In this document: piece after piece, positions 18,960 to 29,713 of the stretch
Layout: every line of letters begins with the position of its first letter
Numbering within the stretch: the first letter of the stretch is position 1
Source: Adiantum capillus-veneris
Lineage: Eukaryota > Streptophyta > Polypodiopsida > Polypodiales > Pteridaceae
Direction: 5' to 3'
Assembly: GCA_014529385.2 (NCBI GenBank)
Contig: CM043960.1
Span: 28,863,396 to 28,927,395, forward strand
Length of the DNA: 64,000 bases
Notes under the pieces: model-generated
Databases searched by the model: none
The model's input: only the letters and a program-made list of their open reading frames with translations
What the model was told of the DNA's origin: nothing
Made by a program: the position numbers and the translations under genes

Positions 18960-20090
18960 AAAGATCAAAACCATGCAATCCAAAAAACAATCAACATAAG
19001 TAAATCATCATGATTATTTATAGCGAGAAAATTTTTTCAACTTTTTGCAATTTTGACATCATAGGCTTGAAATATATGTGATTTAGATACTCTGAGTGAA
19101 ATGTGGGCTCATTTGAGTGCACTGGGTGGAAATGATGCCAGATTTAGGCTCAGACTCTGAAACAATAGATATGAAGAGATTTTGGGTTTTTGTGATCCAA
19201 ATGTGATCAAACTTGATTGGTGGGTTTGTCACAACATGTACTTTGGTCCCATAAAGTCAAAGTTGAAATTTGAGCTTTTCTAGGTGAAAAAGTAAATAGT
19301 CGCAATTATTAACTTTTTTATCAAATTGGATATTCTTTGTTGCAAGTTCGTTCTAGGCATAATATGGAGCCTCTTTGTGAGATACGGGGTGATTTGGATC
19401 AAAAAATGTGACAGTTAACTCAAAATTTGGACAAAAGAGCCTTTAGTGCGTTTTTTGACAAAATTTGAGATTTTCTTGATCTTTTGGGCTCAAAGTTGAT
19501 ATGTGGCATGAGATAGATGTGTACAAGTGATATGTGAAGTGACATGATGATTTTCAAGCCAAATGTGCACAAAAGTAAATAATCATGATTATTAACTACA
19601 GCTGCACTTTTTGCTTGAAAAGATCATTTTATGACCTACATATCTTGAATACATCTAAAACAAGTCCGAAAATGATTTTGGTAAGATTTGGTCGTGTCGG
19701 CATCACTTCGTGCTCTTGTTGACTCTAAAATTACCGGTTTCTGCTACTACTTGGTGTGTTGAGAGATTTTGTCACTTTTGAAGCCATGGACTTGTTCGCT
19801 ACATAGTCCTAATGCTGCTCATCCAGTTTGGGCTCATTCGGAGTTAGTTTGACTTCATATGTCAAATTTGACATTTTGTAGTTTTTGAGTTGTTTCCTGC
19901 TGTTTGAGAGCTTGCCTTGACTCTTTTCTTGAAACCATCTAGATACATTGTGTATAGACCTTGTCTTGACTCTTTTCTTGAAACCATCTAGATACATTGT
20001 GTATAGACCTTGTCTTTAAGCCGCCCGTGGAGTCAGAATCCAATTTTGGTCATGTGGCCAAAACCTAGATTATTTACTTGGGACCCCCTT
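18960..20090. repeat. Degenerate ~285-bp repeat array with dyad motif (left copy)
   Basis: Non-coding A/T-rich sequence with TAAATCATCATGATTATTTA near 19012, TAAATAGTCGCAATTATTAA near 19302 and TAAATAATCATGATTATTAA near 19587, a spacing of about 285-291 bp, plus GATTATTTACTT near 20069. Between them are diverged shared phrases (ACTTTTTGC, TTTTATGACCT, CAAATTTGA). The same array is better preserved at 30480-31330 and 37800-38650. Confidence 0.65.
19916..20013. repeat. 49-bp tandem duplication
   Basis: CTTGACTCTTTTCTTGAAAC... ending GTATAGACCTTGT occurs at 19916-19964 and 19965-20013, identical by eye. Confidence 0.95.
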
Positions 20091-21026
20091 GACCCTTGCC
20101 AAATGGTCATATAATGATATGGAATTTTTCTACTATCTAGGGGCATGCTACAGTTCAAGTCTCGTCCAATTCGGTTGAGCTGACACGCCGCTAGGATTGT
20201 TTTTGTGACCTAGGACTTCGTACATAGCTGGGATTCTAGGGTTTTTTCATGGGCCTAGACCTGCTACCCGGCTGTATAGAAATGTTCTTTGATTAGTTTA
20301 GAACTTACCCCTCATGTCTCGTGTGAGACGGCGCTCAAATTGGCAATTGTGGACTCCAAAAATCGTGTGCAAAAAGAAGGTAGAGAGCTCTTTCCTTCAA
20401 GAGTGACTAGTGGAAATGAGGTTATTTTGGGCTACCTAAGATATCTATACTCGTACTTCCCAAACTATTTTCCCTCAAATTCCCCTGTTAGTCCTACTAG
20501 GCCGCGAAATCTACGTGAGACTCAAAAAAATTCTCAATCGGACTCCGTTAGCTCATTCTCTGAGAAATTGTAGAAACAAGCCTTGGCGGCCTAATTTAGG
20601 CTTCCCACTTTCGTTTTTCGTTTTGATTTTTTTTTTTTTTGTGAATGTCTGTCTTGTTCTTTTGATTGTAAGCGTATCTTCAATTTCTCCATTTGAGCTC
20701 ATTTGCTATTTATTATTATTTTTGACATGTTTATTCAAAAAATCAAAGAAAATAATAAAATGCACTAAAAGGCAATTTGAAAAATCAAAAATTTAGAAAA
20801 TCAATTGAAAAACACTGCATTATTACTTTTTGGTGGATTTATCCTTTTTTAAACTCCAATATCAAGAAAAAATTGATGAAAATAGGCAAAAAGGCTATTT
20901 TTTATGTATTTTCTGATAGTATATACATTTCGTACACTGAGGAGATGTTATCAGTTAAAATTTCCCTGTTGATGATTTTTTTAAAGGGCATCATTAGGTA
21001 ATTTTGCAAAAAACCACACTTTAACA
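20091..21026 (-). repeat. Probable RT-4 3' LTR (part)
   Basis: Non-coding sequence that ends ...CACTTTAACA on the plus strand, i.e. TGTTAAAGTG on the minus strand, right after a purine tract at 21028-21046. This is the junction expected between PPT and 3' LTR. The left edge is not resolved; the repeat array to the left may be the distal part of the same LTR. The 5' partner at 30100-31500 is incomplete. Confidence 0.45.
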
Positions 21027-21048
21027 TCCAACTTTTTTCCTCCTTCTT
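21027..21048 (-). other. RT-4 polypurine tract candidate
   Basis: The minus strand has GAAGAAGGAGGAAAAAAGTT, then GGA and TGTTAAAG, a purine-rich run against a TG LTR start. Confidence 0.6.
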
Positions 21049-21060
21049 CAAACATTGCCC

Positions 21061-21420
21061 TTAATTACTGAAGTTCCCTTCCACCCCTCCTAGATGGAGT
21101 ACTCCGAGATGATTGTGTGCATGGGTTGAACAATCGTGTCTATGCATAGCCATGGGTGGCTCTATCATGCTTTGAAGGTCAAAGCAATTCAAACCAGTAT
21201 GTTGTGCAAGAGTTGGGTCTTGAGTAGTTAACTCAAGGGTTTCTGTGGTCGAGGTTTCCTGTTGATGTTTTCTAAATAGAATATTCTGTAATTTGTGTGC
21301 TCTTTGTCTGATTGTACCATCTGGATGCTTTGGCACACCAATTTCCTAAGATGTGGATATCAATGATGATGGTTGTTGAGCTTTAACTCTCCATTGGTAT
21401 TTTGGTTTTCCGTTGATGAG
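21061..21420 (-). pseudogene. RT-4 polyprotein tail
   Basis: A minus-strand open frame of 91 codons (21061-21336) and a further piece behind the protease-like domain. It contains IRQRAHKLQNILFRKHQQE and a His-rich region. No domain recognised. It lies between the second protease-like domain and the PPT, so it is likely the C-terminus or 3' untranslated part. Confidence 0.4.
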
Positions 21421-22250
21421 CTATTGTGGTTGAGTTCTTTGAGATTTAACTTTCCATTGCTTCATTGGCTTTACAGTTTGTGGAGAAAATAAATGCTCCT
21501 TTGGTTTCCAAACCCATCTAGTACTAGTTTCTCTTCTGAAAGATGTTTTTCTTGGAGTTGTCAAATGTGAAACTTTCTTCATGGTAGATGAGTTTTTAGG
21601 CACCCAAATTTGAGACGGATTGTCCATGATTTGTGCTTTTGGTACCCAAATCTGCATGACTCCTTGTATGCTACTTGTAGCATTTGCTTGTCTAGAAAAT
21701 TGACATAGATTGATTACTCCCTGGTTGTTTTGTGGGCGACCTCTTTTCCATTCCTCTTTACTCTGTGCAACTGGAACTAAGAGTTTTCCTTGTTTAAGTG
21801 ATAGCTTGAGTTGATTGGTGTCCCAATCTTGTACTCCCTTGTATTTTCGCATCCATGAGATTCCAAGAATCATTGTTTCATCCATATGTTCATACGGTAT
21901 GCATACAAATTAATGAGGGCATGAACATCCATGTATTATCACATTCAAGTTGACTACTCCCAATGTCGGTGTTGGGTTCTTGTTGCATCCTTTGATAGCA
22001 GATATTCCCGATGTTAAAGACTAATTCGTAGCCTTCTTGTAAGTGGAATAACTGCCTTCATTCGAGCTTCGGTATCTACTAATGCATTTGTGCTATGATT
22101 GTTCAGTTGTATTGTGATGCAAAGGTCCATTTCATCCAACCATTCATAATCCATAGATACTGCATCATTTTGTAATTCCCATAGTCTTTCATCTGGTTCC
22201 AAAGTGTTGATGGGAATAGGTGTTTGTTGATTTCTGAAAGCAGCTTTCCT
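21421..22250 (-). pseudogene. RT-4 second retropepsin-like domain, C-terminal to integrase
   Basis: Minus strand: ITIQLNNHSTNALVDTEARM carries an aspartic-protease active-site loop (D-T-E-A, family D-T/S-G-A). After a frameshift near 22015 come GISAIKGCNKNPTPTLGVVN, CIPYEHMDETMILGISWMRK and YKGVQDWDTNQLKLSLKQGK, matching the flap, the ILG.PWM motif and the strand after it. A low-complexity tail with repeated QIWVPK follows. It connects upstream in a single frame (22560 to about 22012, one TGA at about 22261) to the integrase C-terminus. The ordinary protease sits at 26226-26678, so this is an additional one. Function unknown; it could process polyprotein or be a captured relic. Confidence 0.75.
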
Positions 22251-22830
22251 CTTGAGTATTCAAAGTCGAGCTTCCTCTTGGGCTTCATCAATAATCTGTT
22301 GTCGTATTATCTTTCTTTGCTTTGCTGCATACATCTTCTCTAGTAAATCATTGGTTAGAGGCAACTTTTTTAATCGGCATCCACTAATCCGATTAGCCAT
22401 TGGTTCACCATCTAGAGTGGACAACTTAACTGATCCACTTGGAGATACATCTTCAATGATAAATGGTCCATTTCCCTTTTTCTTGAACTTGGGAGTGTGT
22501 TGCTTAAGGGAGTAAACTAAAACTAGGTCCCCTTTTTTGAAGATTTTGTTGACTATATGTGAATCAAAAAATTGTTTTTGCTTTCTTTTTTAGGCATAGA
22601 TGTGAGCTACACCTATTTGAGCTCATCAAGCTTTTCTAAATCTTCAAGCCTCTTTGACAATTCATGTCCGGTCCACTCAAGATCTTTTGCTACCCTTAGT
22701 GTCGTCAATAGAAATTCTATCGGTAGTATGGAATCAAGACCATAAACAAGATTAAAGGGTGTAGCATTCAAAGCTGTCTTGAATGAAACTCTATAAGCGC
22801 ATAGACCGGCATGTAGATTCATTTCGCAAT
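22251..22830 (-). pseudogene. RT-4 integrase C-terminal (GPY/F-like) module
   Basis: Minus strand: MNLHAGLCAYRVSFKTALNA, ATPFNLVYGLDSILPIEF and RVAKDLEWTGHELSKRLEDL, then after a frameshift IFKKGDLVLVYSLKQHTPKF, KKKGNGPFIIEDVSPSGSV and LDGEPMANRISGCRLKK. This is the GPF/Y module and C-terminal tail of plant Ty3 integrases. The helix LTNDLLEKMYAAKQRK then leads without a break into the second protease-like domain. Confidence 0.85.
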
Positions 22831-23470
22831 CAGTTCATCCTGAACTAACCACTTTATTCAATACTGAGCTAAGAACTTTATTCATGTGCTCCAGATTGTC
22901 CATTTTCTTGTGGATAATATGAAGCGGAATTGTTATGGATGACCATAAATTCATTCAACAGATACTCAATTACCTCTTTGAGGAAATGAGTTCCCCTGTT
23001 CACTGAAATTTCTATTGGTAGTCCATATCTTGTGAATATATTCTCATACAAGAATGCGGATGTGGTTCTAGCATCATTCTTCCGGGTTGCCTTAGCCTCT
23101 ACCCACTTGGTCAAATACTTCATAGCTACAATGATATATTGAGCTTGAGTTCTAGCAGGTGGTTGTATTGGCCCAACAAAATATATGCCCCATTTTGCAA
23201 AAGTTCTAGCCCCCATCATTGGTCTTAAAGGCATGCTATCTACCCTGGTTGACATTTTTACGCGTTGGCATGCATCACAACTTCTAACATATTCTTTGGC
23301 ATCTGTAAAATGTGTTGGCCACCATATGCATGCCATTAACTAGATAGTTACTCCACTTAGGAACTAGTGATATTTGAAATAATATCACATGAGGTAGGGT
23401 ACTTGCTTTTGGCATTGAAGACAATATTTTACAAACAAGTGAACATCGCTTCTCATGATTGGCCAAAATA
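22831..23470 (-). pseudogene. RT-4 integrase zinc finger and catalytic core
   Basis: The minus strand reads YVRSCDACQRVKM (zinc-finger CxxC), WGIYFVGPIQPPARTQAQYI, YLTKWVEAKA, NIFTRYGLPIEISVNRGTHF and SASYYPQENGQSGAHE. At the first catalytic position the family has GIDFVGP; here it is GIYFVGP, so Asp is lost. At the second, SD.GTHF is VNRGTHF, also altered. The Glu of the third position (PQENGQ) is kept. The domain is readable but could not catalyse integration. Confidence 0.9.
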
Positions 23471-23906
23471 CTCTAAGTCTTGAGATCCATTGCATAGTTT
23501 GTCTTCCACAAAGTGAAGCCCTACTATGGTAATGTGTGCTTGACTTAGGTATTGGGTTTTCTCCTCAGGATTAATACACAAAAGCAATATTCCATCTCAA
23601 TTTCTTTTGTATAGCCTTCCAGCTAGTAATAGATACATATCCAATTGCCTAATTAATCCTGGTGTAATAGGAAGTAGTATTTGAGAATCCACTTGAGCTA
23701 TGGTCATCAATGAAACTATTTTTCTGACCAATGAGATATCATATCTACGGAGAATAGATATGCATCTGGTAGATCATCATCTATCCCTTTTGGTGGTTCT
23801 CCTGAAATAATCATTGATAAATGATCTACTATTTGGTGTGTGGTGCCCTTTTTTACAACTACAGTAAAATCAATTCCAAAAGAATGATGAACCATCTCAC
23901 TATTCT
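23471..23906 (-). pseudogene. RT-4 RNase H to integrase tether
   Basis: Minus-strand frames include RHMKNSEMVHHSFGIDFTVV, GTTHQIVDHLSMIISGEPP and DDLPDAYLFSVDMI, the RNase H end (family H.VADHLSR) and the tether before the integrase finger. Frameshifted. Confidence 0.7.
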
Positions 23907-24402
23907 TCATGTGTCGCATGGCTTGTTGACCAAGTACAATAAAGCTTGATGGTCCACAAAGAACACAAATTTGTTGGCTAATAGGTAATGTCTATACTTT
24001 TTTACGGCATAGATCATCCCTAATCCTTCTCTTTCGACGGTTGTATAGTTTTTCTTTTCCCCATTCAATTGTCTACTAGCATAAGAAATAGAAAAAAAAA
24101 TTATATCTCCTGGTTGAGCTAATATACATCCAATGGAGAAATTGCAAGCATCTACATGTATATGAAATATCTTATTCCAATCTTGTGCTTTCAATGTCGG
24201 GGCTGAAGTGAGAGCTTGTTTAAGCTTCATGAAGAATTCTTCACACTCATCAATCCATATAAAGAGTGTAATCATGACATACATGGGTTTTGCAATTATA
24301 GCATACATGTAAATGAATCGTTTGTAATATCCACAATGTCCCATGAAAGCGTGAACCCCTTTGACTGTTGTCAATCTAGACAATTCAGCAATAACATGAA
24401 TT
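23907..24402 (-). pseudogene. RT-4 RNase H
   Basis: Minus strand 158-codon frame: VHAFMGHCGYYKRFIYMYAI (RT thumb), then IFHIHVDACNFSIGCILAQP with the first catalytic Asp, YASRQLNGEKKNYTTVEREG with the Glu, and KYRHYLLANKFVFFVDHQAL with the second Asp. Catalytic positions appear intact. It would degrade RNA in the cDNA hybrid. It is separated from RT by a frameshift at about 24400. Confidence 0.9.
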
Positions 24403-25110
24403 TCATATCAATCGCGCTATGCCATTTTTAGACACTATGTGTCCAAGAATTTTTCCTTGTCTGCCCATAAATGTGTACTTTTTAGGATTTAAGAAAATCC
24501 TATAAAGTCTACATTTTTCAAATACCTTTTTGAGATGTTCAAAATGATCAGCCCGGATTGATGAATGTATACATAGATCATCCATATATACTTCCAAAAA
24601 ATTCCAAAGATGTTCTTTGAAAGCATGGATCATCAATCTTTGAAAGGTGGCAGGAGCACTAGTTAACCCAAAAGGCATAACCCTATAGGAAAAAATACCC
24701 CATTTGGTTGCAAAGGCAGTTTTATGTTGATCTTTGGGATCAACCAAAAGTTGATTGTACCCTGAAAAGCCATCTAAAAATTTGTAAGCTTATTTCCCTG
24801 CAACTTTTTCTAAAACATGCTCTGTGATTGGAAGAGGGTAGTTATCTCTAATGGTGGCTGCATTCACTTTTTTGAGATTGACACACACCCTTAATTTTCC
24901 ATTTTTCTTAGGTACCACCACAATTGGAGACACCCAATCTGTGTGTTCAACTTCATAAATGAATTCAGATTCCTTGAGCTTTTTTATCTCTTCCTTGATC
25001 TTTCTGGCAAATGTTTCACTGTAAGTATATGGGTGTTGTCTACTTGGCTTCGCATAATCTCTCATGGGTATGGTATGTTGACAGATTTTTGGATCCACAC
25101 CCTTGAGATC
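24403..25110 (-). pseudogene. RT-4 reverse transcriptase
   Basis: Two minus-strand frames cover the fingers and palm. Fingers: EIKKLKESEFIYEVEHTDWV, SPIVVVPKKNGKLRVCVNLK, NAATIRDNYPLP. Palm: GIFSYRVMPFGLTSAPATFQ, then LEVYMDDLCIHS with an intact YMDD, and the primer-grip region FLNPKKYTFMGRQGKILGHI. A stop and frameshift near 24745-24790 separate them, at the SGYNQL position. This is the best preserved RT in the window, but it is not continuous. Confidence 0.92.
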
Positions 25111-26225
25111 TTTATAAGACTAAGCAAAGCTATTTTGGTATTCTTTCAGTAAGCTTAGCAAAATATCTTCTTCTTCTTCCATCAAGTCATTCGCAATGTA
25201 GGAAGGTCTAGGCTCTTCTCCTGGTTCGGCTAGATTTATCTTCTTTGCATTTCCAGATCCTTCATGTGACTCACCCTGTTTTCTTAGTTCCCTTACAGGT
25301 TGTTTGACTATGATCTTTCTGTCTTGGAGAGTATATTTCTATGGGATGGAACACTCATTACATCTTTACTCTCTTCCTCAATTGTTTCCATTTCAGTGGT
25401 ATATATCTCCTTTAGAGCTTTCTTCAACTCTTGATAATTCTTCTTTCGTTCAACTAGTGTCATGGATGAATCATCATCGTGGTGTTTAGGTTTTAATTGA
25501 GTTTCCTTTTTCATTTTTCTTAATGTTTTTGATGTCCCTTGTTTGTTTTTTGAAAGATGTCTACCCGTAATTTTGTCTTTGACACAATCTTGTGCATCTA
25601 TCTGCATCAAAAACTGTGTTCTGCTAGAAACTGATGGCATAGGTGTAGATTTCAAGTTTCTAGTGTCTTTTTCTTTTATACCATTTCTATCTCCTTGTTT
25701 TTTGGTTTGGAAAGTCAAAAAACTTTTCCTCTCCTCCTTTTAGGAGTAGTTGTGCTCTGACATGTTCTTTTTTGACCCAGAATCATCAGATGTAGTTGTT
25801 CTTCAAACTCATCTCAGTAGCATCATAATAGAGGTTTGAAAAGACTTGTTGAGCTTTTAAAAAGTCCTTGGGTTTGTGAGCTTCATCTTCAATGTAAAGG
25901 GTTGAGATCATTTGTATGGGAATTATGTCATAACCATCCTCATTACAAAATTGAGTAGGCATAGACGTATTCACACACACATCCATTGCTGCCAAAATTT
26001 GAGTCCATTCAAATGGCTCAAACAAGTGCTCCGGAAAGGGTTCAAGTATATATGCTTCATATGTGCTAAGGTAGATTCTTCTTGTTTCAAACTCCCGTTC
26101 TCTGAGGCTCCACACATCCAAATAGGTGTGTCTTTGTTTAACTAAGACGGAAGCTTTGATTCAGCTGAAGAGACTAAGTCAAATTCTTGAATGAGTGTTT
26201 TCATTACATCTCTATAAGTGTGATC
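25111..26225 (-). pseudogene. RT-4 protease-RT linker
   Basis: Minus-strand open pieces at 25308-25718 (136 codons, Lys-rich with ERKKNYQELKKALKEIYTTE) and 25786-26121 (111 codons, REFETRRIYLSTYEAYILEP, LAAMDVCVNTSMPT). They lie between protease and RT and lead into the acidic run before the RT entry. I recognise no enzymatic domain. The position fits the variable linker of long plant Ty3 polyproteins. Confidence 0.6.
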
Positions 26226-26678
26226 TTAAAGATTAACCCTTGTGATTGATCCCACTTGCTTCAAATACAGGTAGTTGTTTCCCCAATCTTGAATGAGTTG
26301 TACTTGCCACATGAATGGTCTTCCCAAGATGATTTCATAGTTAAGTTTCTTTCCAAAGTCCACTACCGCAAAAGTATGTTGATAATCAATCCCATGGTAA
26401 CTAACTATTAGTTTTTCAAGCAGTCCTAGGGGTTTTTCTTTGTGTCCATCAGCCAATTGCAATTTCATTCGAGTTTGTTTAATGGGCGGTTTTTTCCATA
26501 ATTCCCATATTTCTTTTGTGGCTATGGCTATGCCAGCCCCACTCTCCAGTATTGACATGGTCTCTACATCATTATATCTCACCAAAAGGTTTGTGTTTCC
26601 TTCTTCCCCTTCGTAGTATTCTCCAACTTTGTTCATAGGGATGGATCTAATCTCCTTGTTATCCAATTCATGTTTCAA
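26226..26678 (-). pseudogene. RT-4 main retropepsin-like protease with altered active site
   Basis: 150-codon minus-strand frame. VETMSILESGAGIAIATKEI is the active-site loop; the family has D-S/T-G-A and this copy reads E-S-G-A (codon GAG). MKLQLADGHKEKPLGLLEKL is the flap, and FAVVDFGKKLNYEIILGRPF the second half with ILGRPF. The length is normal for the domain. With Glu for the catalytic Asp it is probably inactive, unless the consensus of this family is itself Glu. Confidence 0.8.
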
Positions 26679-27394
26679 TTTTTCCTAATTTTTTGCGATT
26701 AGCCCTATTATCTCCACCTTCTCTAGGTTTTTTTGTAAATCGTTCCATAAATATGGTCTGATTTTTAATAGTTCTCCCAAAGTAAGAGTGCATTGAATGG
26801 GTGTAGACATGATTGAATGGATTTTGTCTACCTCTAGGGTCTGTTCCACTCTTTTTACATGAGTGGTTTTACACACTATGGACTCGTCTTCGTTGTCTCC
26901 TAAGTAAGAGGGTAGTGTTTTTCGAGTCAATGGTTTAGACATTTCTAATTCTTTAGATCTGCAATACCCATACAAGGATTATACATAATTGTCCATATCA
27001 AGCGGTAGATTGTCTAACCAAACTTCCTCTATAGGAGCTAACTTCAAAGTTATGCTCCCATCATTAATCTCTCTTACTTTTTCCCATAAATGTCTTGGCA
27101 GTCTTCCTCAACGAATGGAATTCTATCTAAAGTAACTTCACTGTCAGGCACTATGAGTTTTGGCTCTTTAGGTTCAAGGTGGGGTTCTACCACCACTTTG
27201 GATCTCTCTTTACTGGTTTCTACCACAAGCTCCTCAGGTTTTGCTATACTCTCAACCTTGGGTTTTTTTCTTTCCAGCATCTCTTGAGTAATTCTTACCA
27301 AATTTTGATAAGCTTCAAACTTAGCTGCTTCCATATCTGAAGAAGGATAGTTTTTCCATTTGTTTTTCATGTTTTGGCATGCTTTAAGTCGTGC
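26679..27394 (-). pseudogene. RT-4 gag-protease spacer
   Basis: Two minus-strand pieces (26685-26975 and 27074-27370). The first contains LPSYLGDNEDESIVCKTTHV and TLGELLKIRPYLWNDL, a motif often seen just before protease in plant Ty3 elements (TL.ELL...P.LW). The second is acidic with KNKWKNYPSSDMEAAKFEAY. Frameshifts separate them. Confidence 0.6.
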
Positions 27395-28926
27395 TTAGAA
27401 AGCTTCCAAGGCTACATTGATTGGCTCAAAAAATTTATCTACCAAAATTGATCCTCCGGATTTCATTGTGTTTTCTTTGATTTCACTCCTAGTTTCTTTC
27501 ACTCTTTCCTGGAATAGTTTCTTGGCTTTCTTCTCAATTTTGTCCTTTTGTTTCTGTTTTCTCATCTCATACCTTCTTTTCTTGGTCTTTTGAGAGGAAA
27601 TTTTAGTATTCTTTGATTCATTAGAGGAGTTATGTTTCTTTTTCTTAGTTAGGACTCTAGTGATCACCTTGATTGGAACAATAGGTTCACTCTCTGAAGA
27701 GCTACTAGGTATCACTTGGACTACATTCACCACCACTGCTTTTCCTTTGTTTAACGGATTTTTTGGACACTCTTCAAGGAAGTATCCACCCTTTTTGCAA
27801 CATTGTGTACAAAAGGCTTCAACTGGCTTAATGTTCTTGTCAGGTTTTGGACATTCATTTTTCCAATGATCATCTACACCACAATTATGGTAATTTTCAG
27901 TCCTTGGCTTAATCATGGGTCTTACCATAGGAGATCTAACACCTTGATTAGCCACATAGTACATCGGTGTAAGCTCTGGTGTAGCATAAGTCACAAGTTC
28001 TTCCATAAAGGTGGATGTGAATTATACCACTCTCCTTCTACCATTATTGTAGATGGACTACACTCTACATAAGGTGTAACAGGCACTAGTGCTTGTTCAT
28101 CTATGATTCCTTCTAAATGCATGTACTTTACAGGCACTACATTATGTCCAGGATATGGAGGTTGCTGACCCCACACTTGTTGTGGTCTTTCCATACCCAT
28201 CGGTGGTCTTTGTGTTGGGGCCATATTAGGCTGATATCTGTACATGGGTTGTCCTTGTGGTCTCATAGCCACATATTGAACATTCCTATCATACTTTGGT
28301 TGATAATAGCACTCATTGGTCTCGTGTTTGGTCCATGTCTCCTCGATGGTACACCATTTTTGTGGCCTAATTGGTTCTCCGTGTTGAGGTATCCCTTGCC
28401 CTGGTCCTCTCATAGGTGCTTTTTGCATATTATTCATCATTTTGTTCATCCTTTTGAGCATGTCTTCTATGGTTGTAAGTGGTGTTGCAACAGCTGTTCC
28501 CACTTGTGTTGGTTTTGTGGATACTGTTTTCTCACTCTGAGTATCCTTAGGGACATCTTCTTTATTGAAAATATCACAATTGTCTCCCAAGTCGATAGCA
28601 TCTGATACACACTCTTCTAGGGTTATATGCTTCTTGCTATACAGTATAGCATGAAGTTCTTTGTTTAGCAATCCCTCTAGAAATAATGACACTCATCTTT
28701 CTTCTGCAGGTATTTCTAGTTCTAGGCACCTTGCAATGTATTGCTTCATCCTAGTTGCACAATCCCTAACAACTCACCTTGTTTCTGTTTGAAGCTATAG
28801 ATTTGAGCTACCGTATTATGTTTGATCCCAATTTTGGAACATGCAGCTACAAATCCATGAGCTAATGTATTTAAGTCCATGATTGGCCTTGGTTTTGGAA
28901 CCATGTCAATGCTTTTCTTTCTAATG
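27395..28926 (-). pseudogene. RT-4 gag (capsid and nucleocapsid)
   Basis: Minus strand from the gag core (AHGFVAACSKIGIKHNTVAQ, IYSFKQKQGEL; then FLEGLLNKELHAILYSKKHI, TLEECVSDAIDLGDNCD) to a Pro/Gln-rich stretch and two knuckle-like motifs: YHNCGVDDHWKNEC, where the first Cys is Tyr, and CTQCCKKGGYFLEEC, lacking a clear His. A highly charged Lys-rich tail follows. Frames shift near 28690-28740 and overlap at 27991-28006. It is the structural protein; this copy is broken. Confidence 0.8.
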
Positions 28927-29676
28927 TCATTCCAAATCCCTCAAATTGAGTGTGGAAATCAAATATGCTTCTGCTCTTAGTACTTGCTTAAAGCTTGCTA
29001 AGTGGTCATATGGATTCCCAAATCCACTGTATTTTTTCACCCAGTTTTTGAAAATCAGCTGGTCTGACACGTCTATTAGGCTCAAGTCCATTGGCTCAAG
29101 TCTAGTTCTTTTGGCAGTTGGTCCTATCTTGAGTCCTTCAAACCAATCCGTAGGAAATAGTGACTCATGTAGCCCTGGACTGGCTTTAATGTCACTCCGT
29201 TTTATTTGTGATGAGGTAGGTTCATGTTTTTTAACATTGCTCCCAAAAGATCTCTCGAGGAGTTCCTCTCTTGGAAAAGTTTCTGGTCCTTGGTCCAAAA
29301 TCCAATCTCTTATAGAGAACCCTTGGTATTTGGTCTGTTCTACTTCCTCTGGACTCATCATAACAAAGTTATTGTTATAAAAATCCCTAAATAGGTAAGT
29401 TGTTAGATCTGATGAACCCTTGCCTTTGATTTTGAAGATATAGATGATCTTCATGGGTGTTAACTTCCGCGATTTTTCATGAGAGGTCCATAAAAGATCC
29501 TTGACGTTCCTATCTTCCCAACAATAGACTCCGATCTTAGGATTATCCGTGCTAATCCGTTTCAAAGATTTCAGATCAACTTGATCGTATCCCTCAAATT
29601 CTAAAGTCGGTGGACCTTCTTTGGCTACCATATATGAAATTATGGTATTCTCTTCTAACCCCCATTTGTCTATCAC
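28927..29676 (-). pseudogene. RT-4 gag N-terminal extension of unknown function
   Basis: 250 open codons on the minus strand, running into a gag core start (WVKKYSGFGNPYDHLASFKQ, then VLRAEAYLISTLN). The first ~170 residues contain ENTIISYMVAKEGPPTLEFE, NPKIGVYCWEDRNVKDLLWT, MKIIYIFKIKGKGSSDL and LFRDFYNNNFVMMSPEEVEQ. They match no gag domain I know. The whole frame is also open in the duplicate (36247-36996), with mostly conservative changes. It may be a matrix-like or accessory domain. Confidence 0.65.
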
Positions 29677-29713
29677 ATCAGGATTTTCAACCTTTATATA
29701 CTAAGTCCCATTC

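Noticed and set aside
18960-20090. CRISPR-like array because of regular dyads
   Set aside because: Units are ~285 bp and diverged, repeats are not short and identical, no cas genes, and the context is plant retroelements.
27660-28605. Plus-strand ORFs of up to 162 codons opposite RT-4 gag
   Set aside because: They are antisense shadows; the minus strand carries gag motifs and zinc-knuckle remnants.
28946-29380. Plus-strand 144-codon ORF, also at 36266-36700
   Set aside because: It is conserved only because the opposite strand is duplicated; composition is Ser/Leu-rich shadow of the gag extension.
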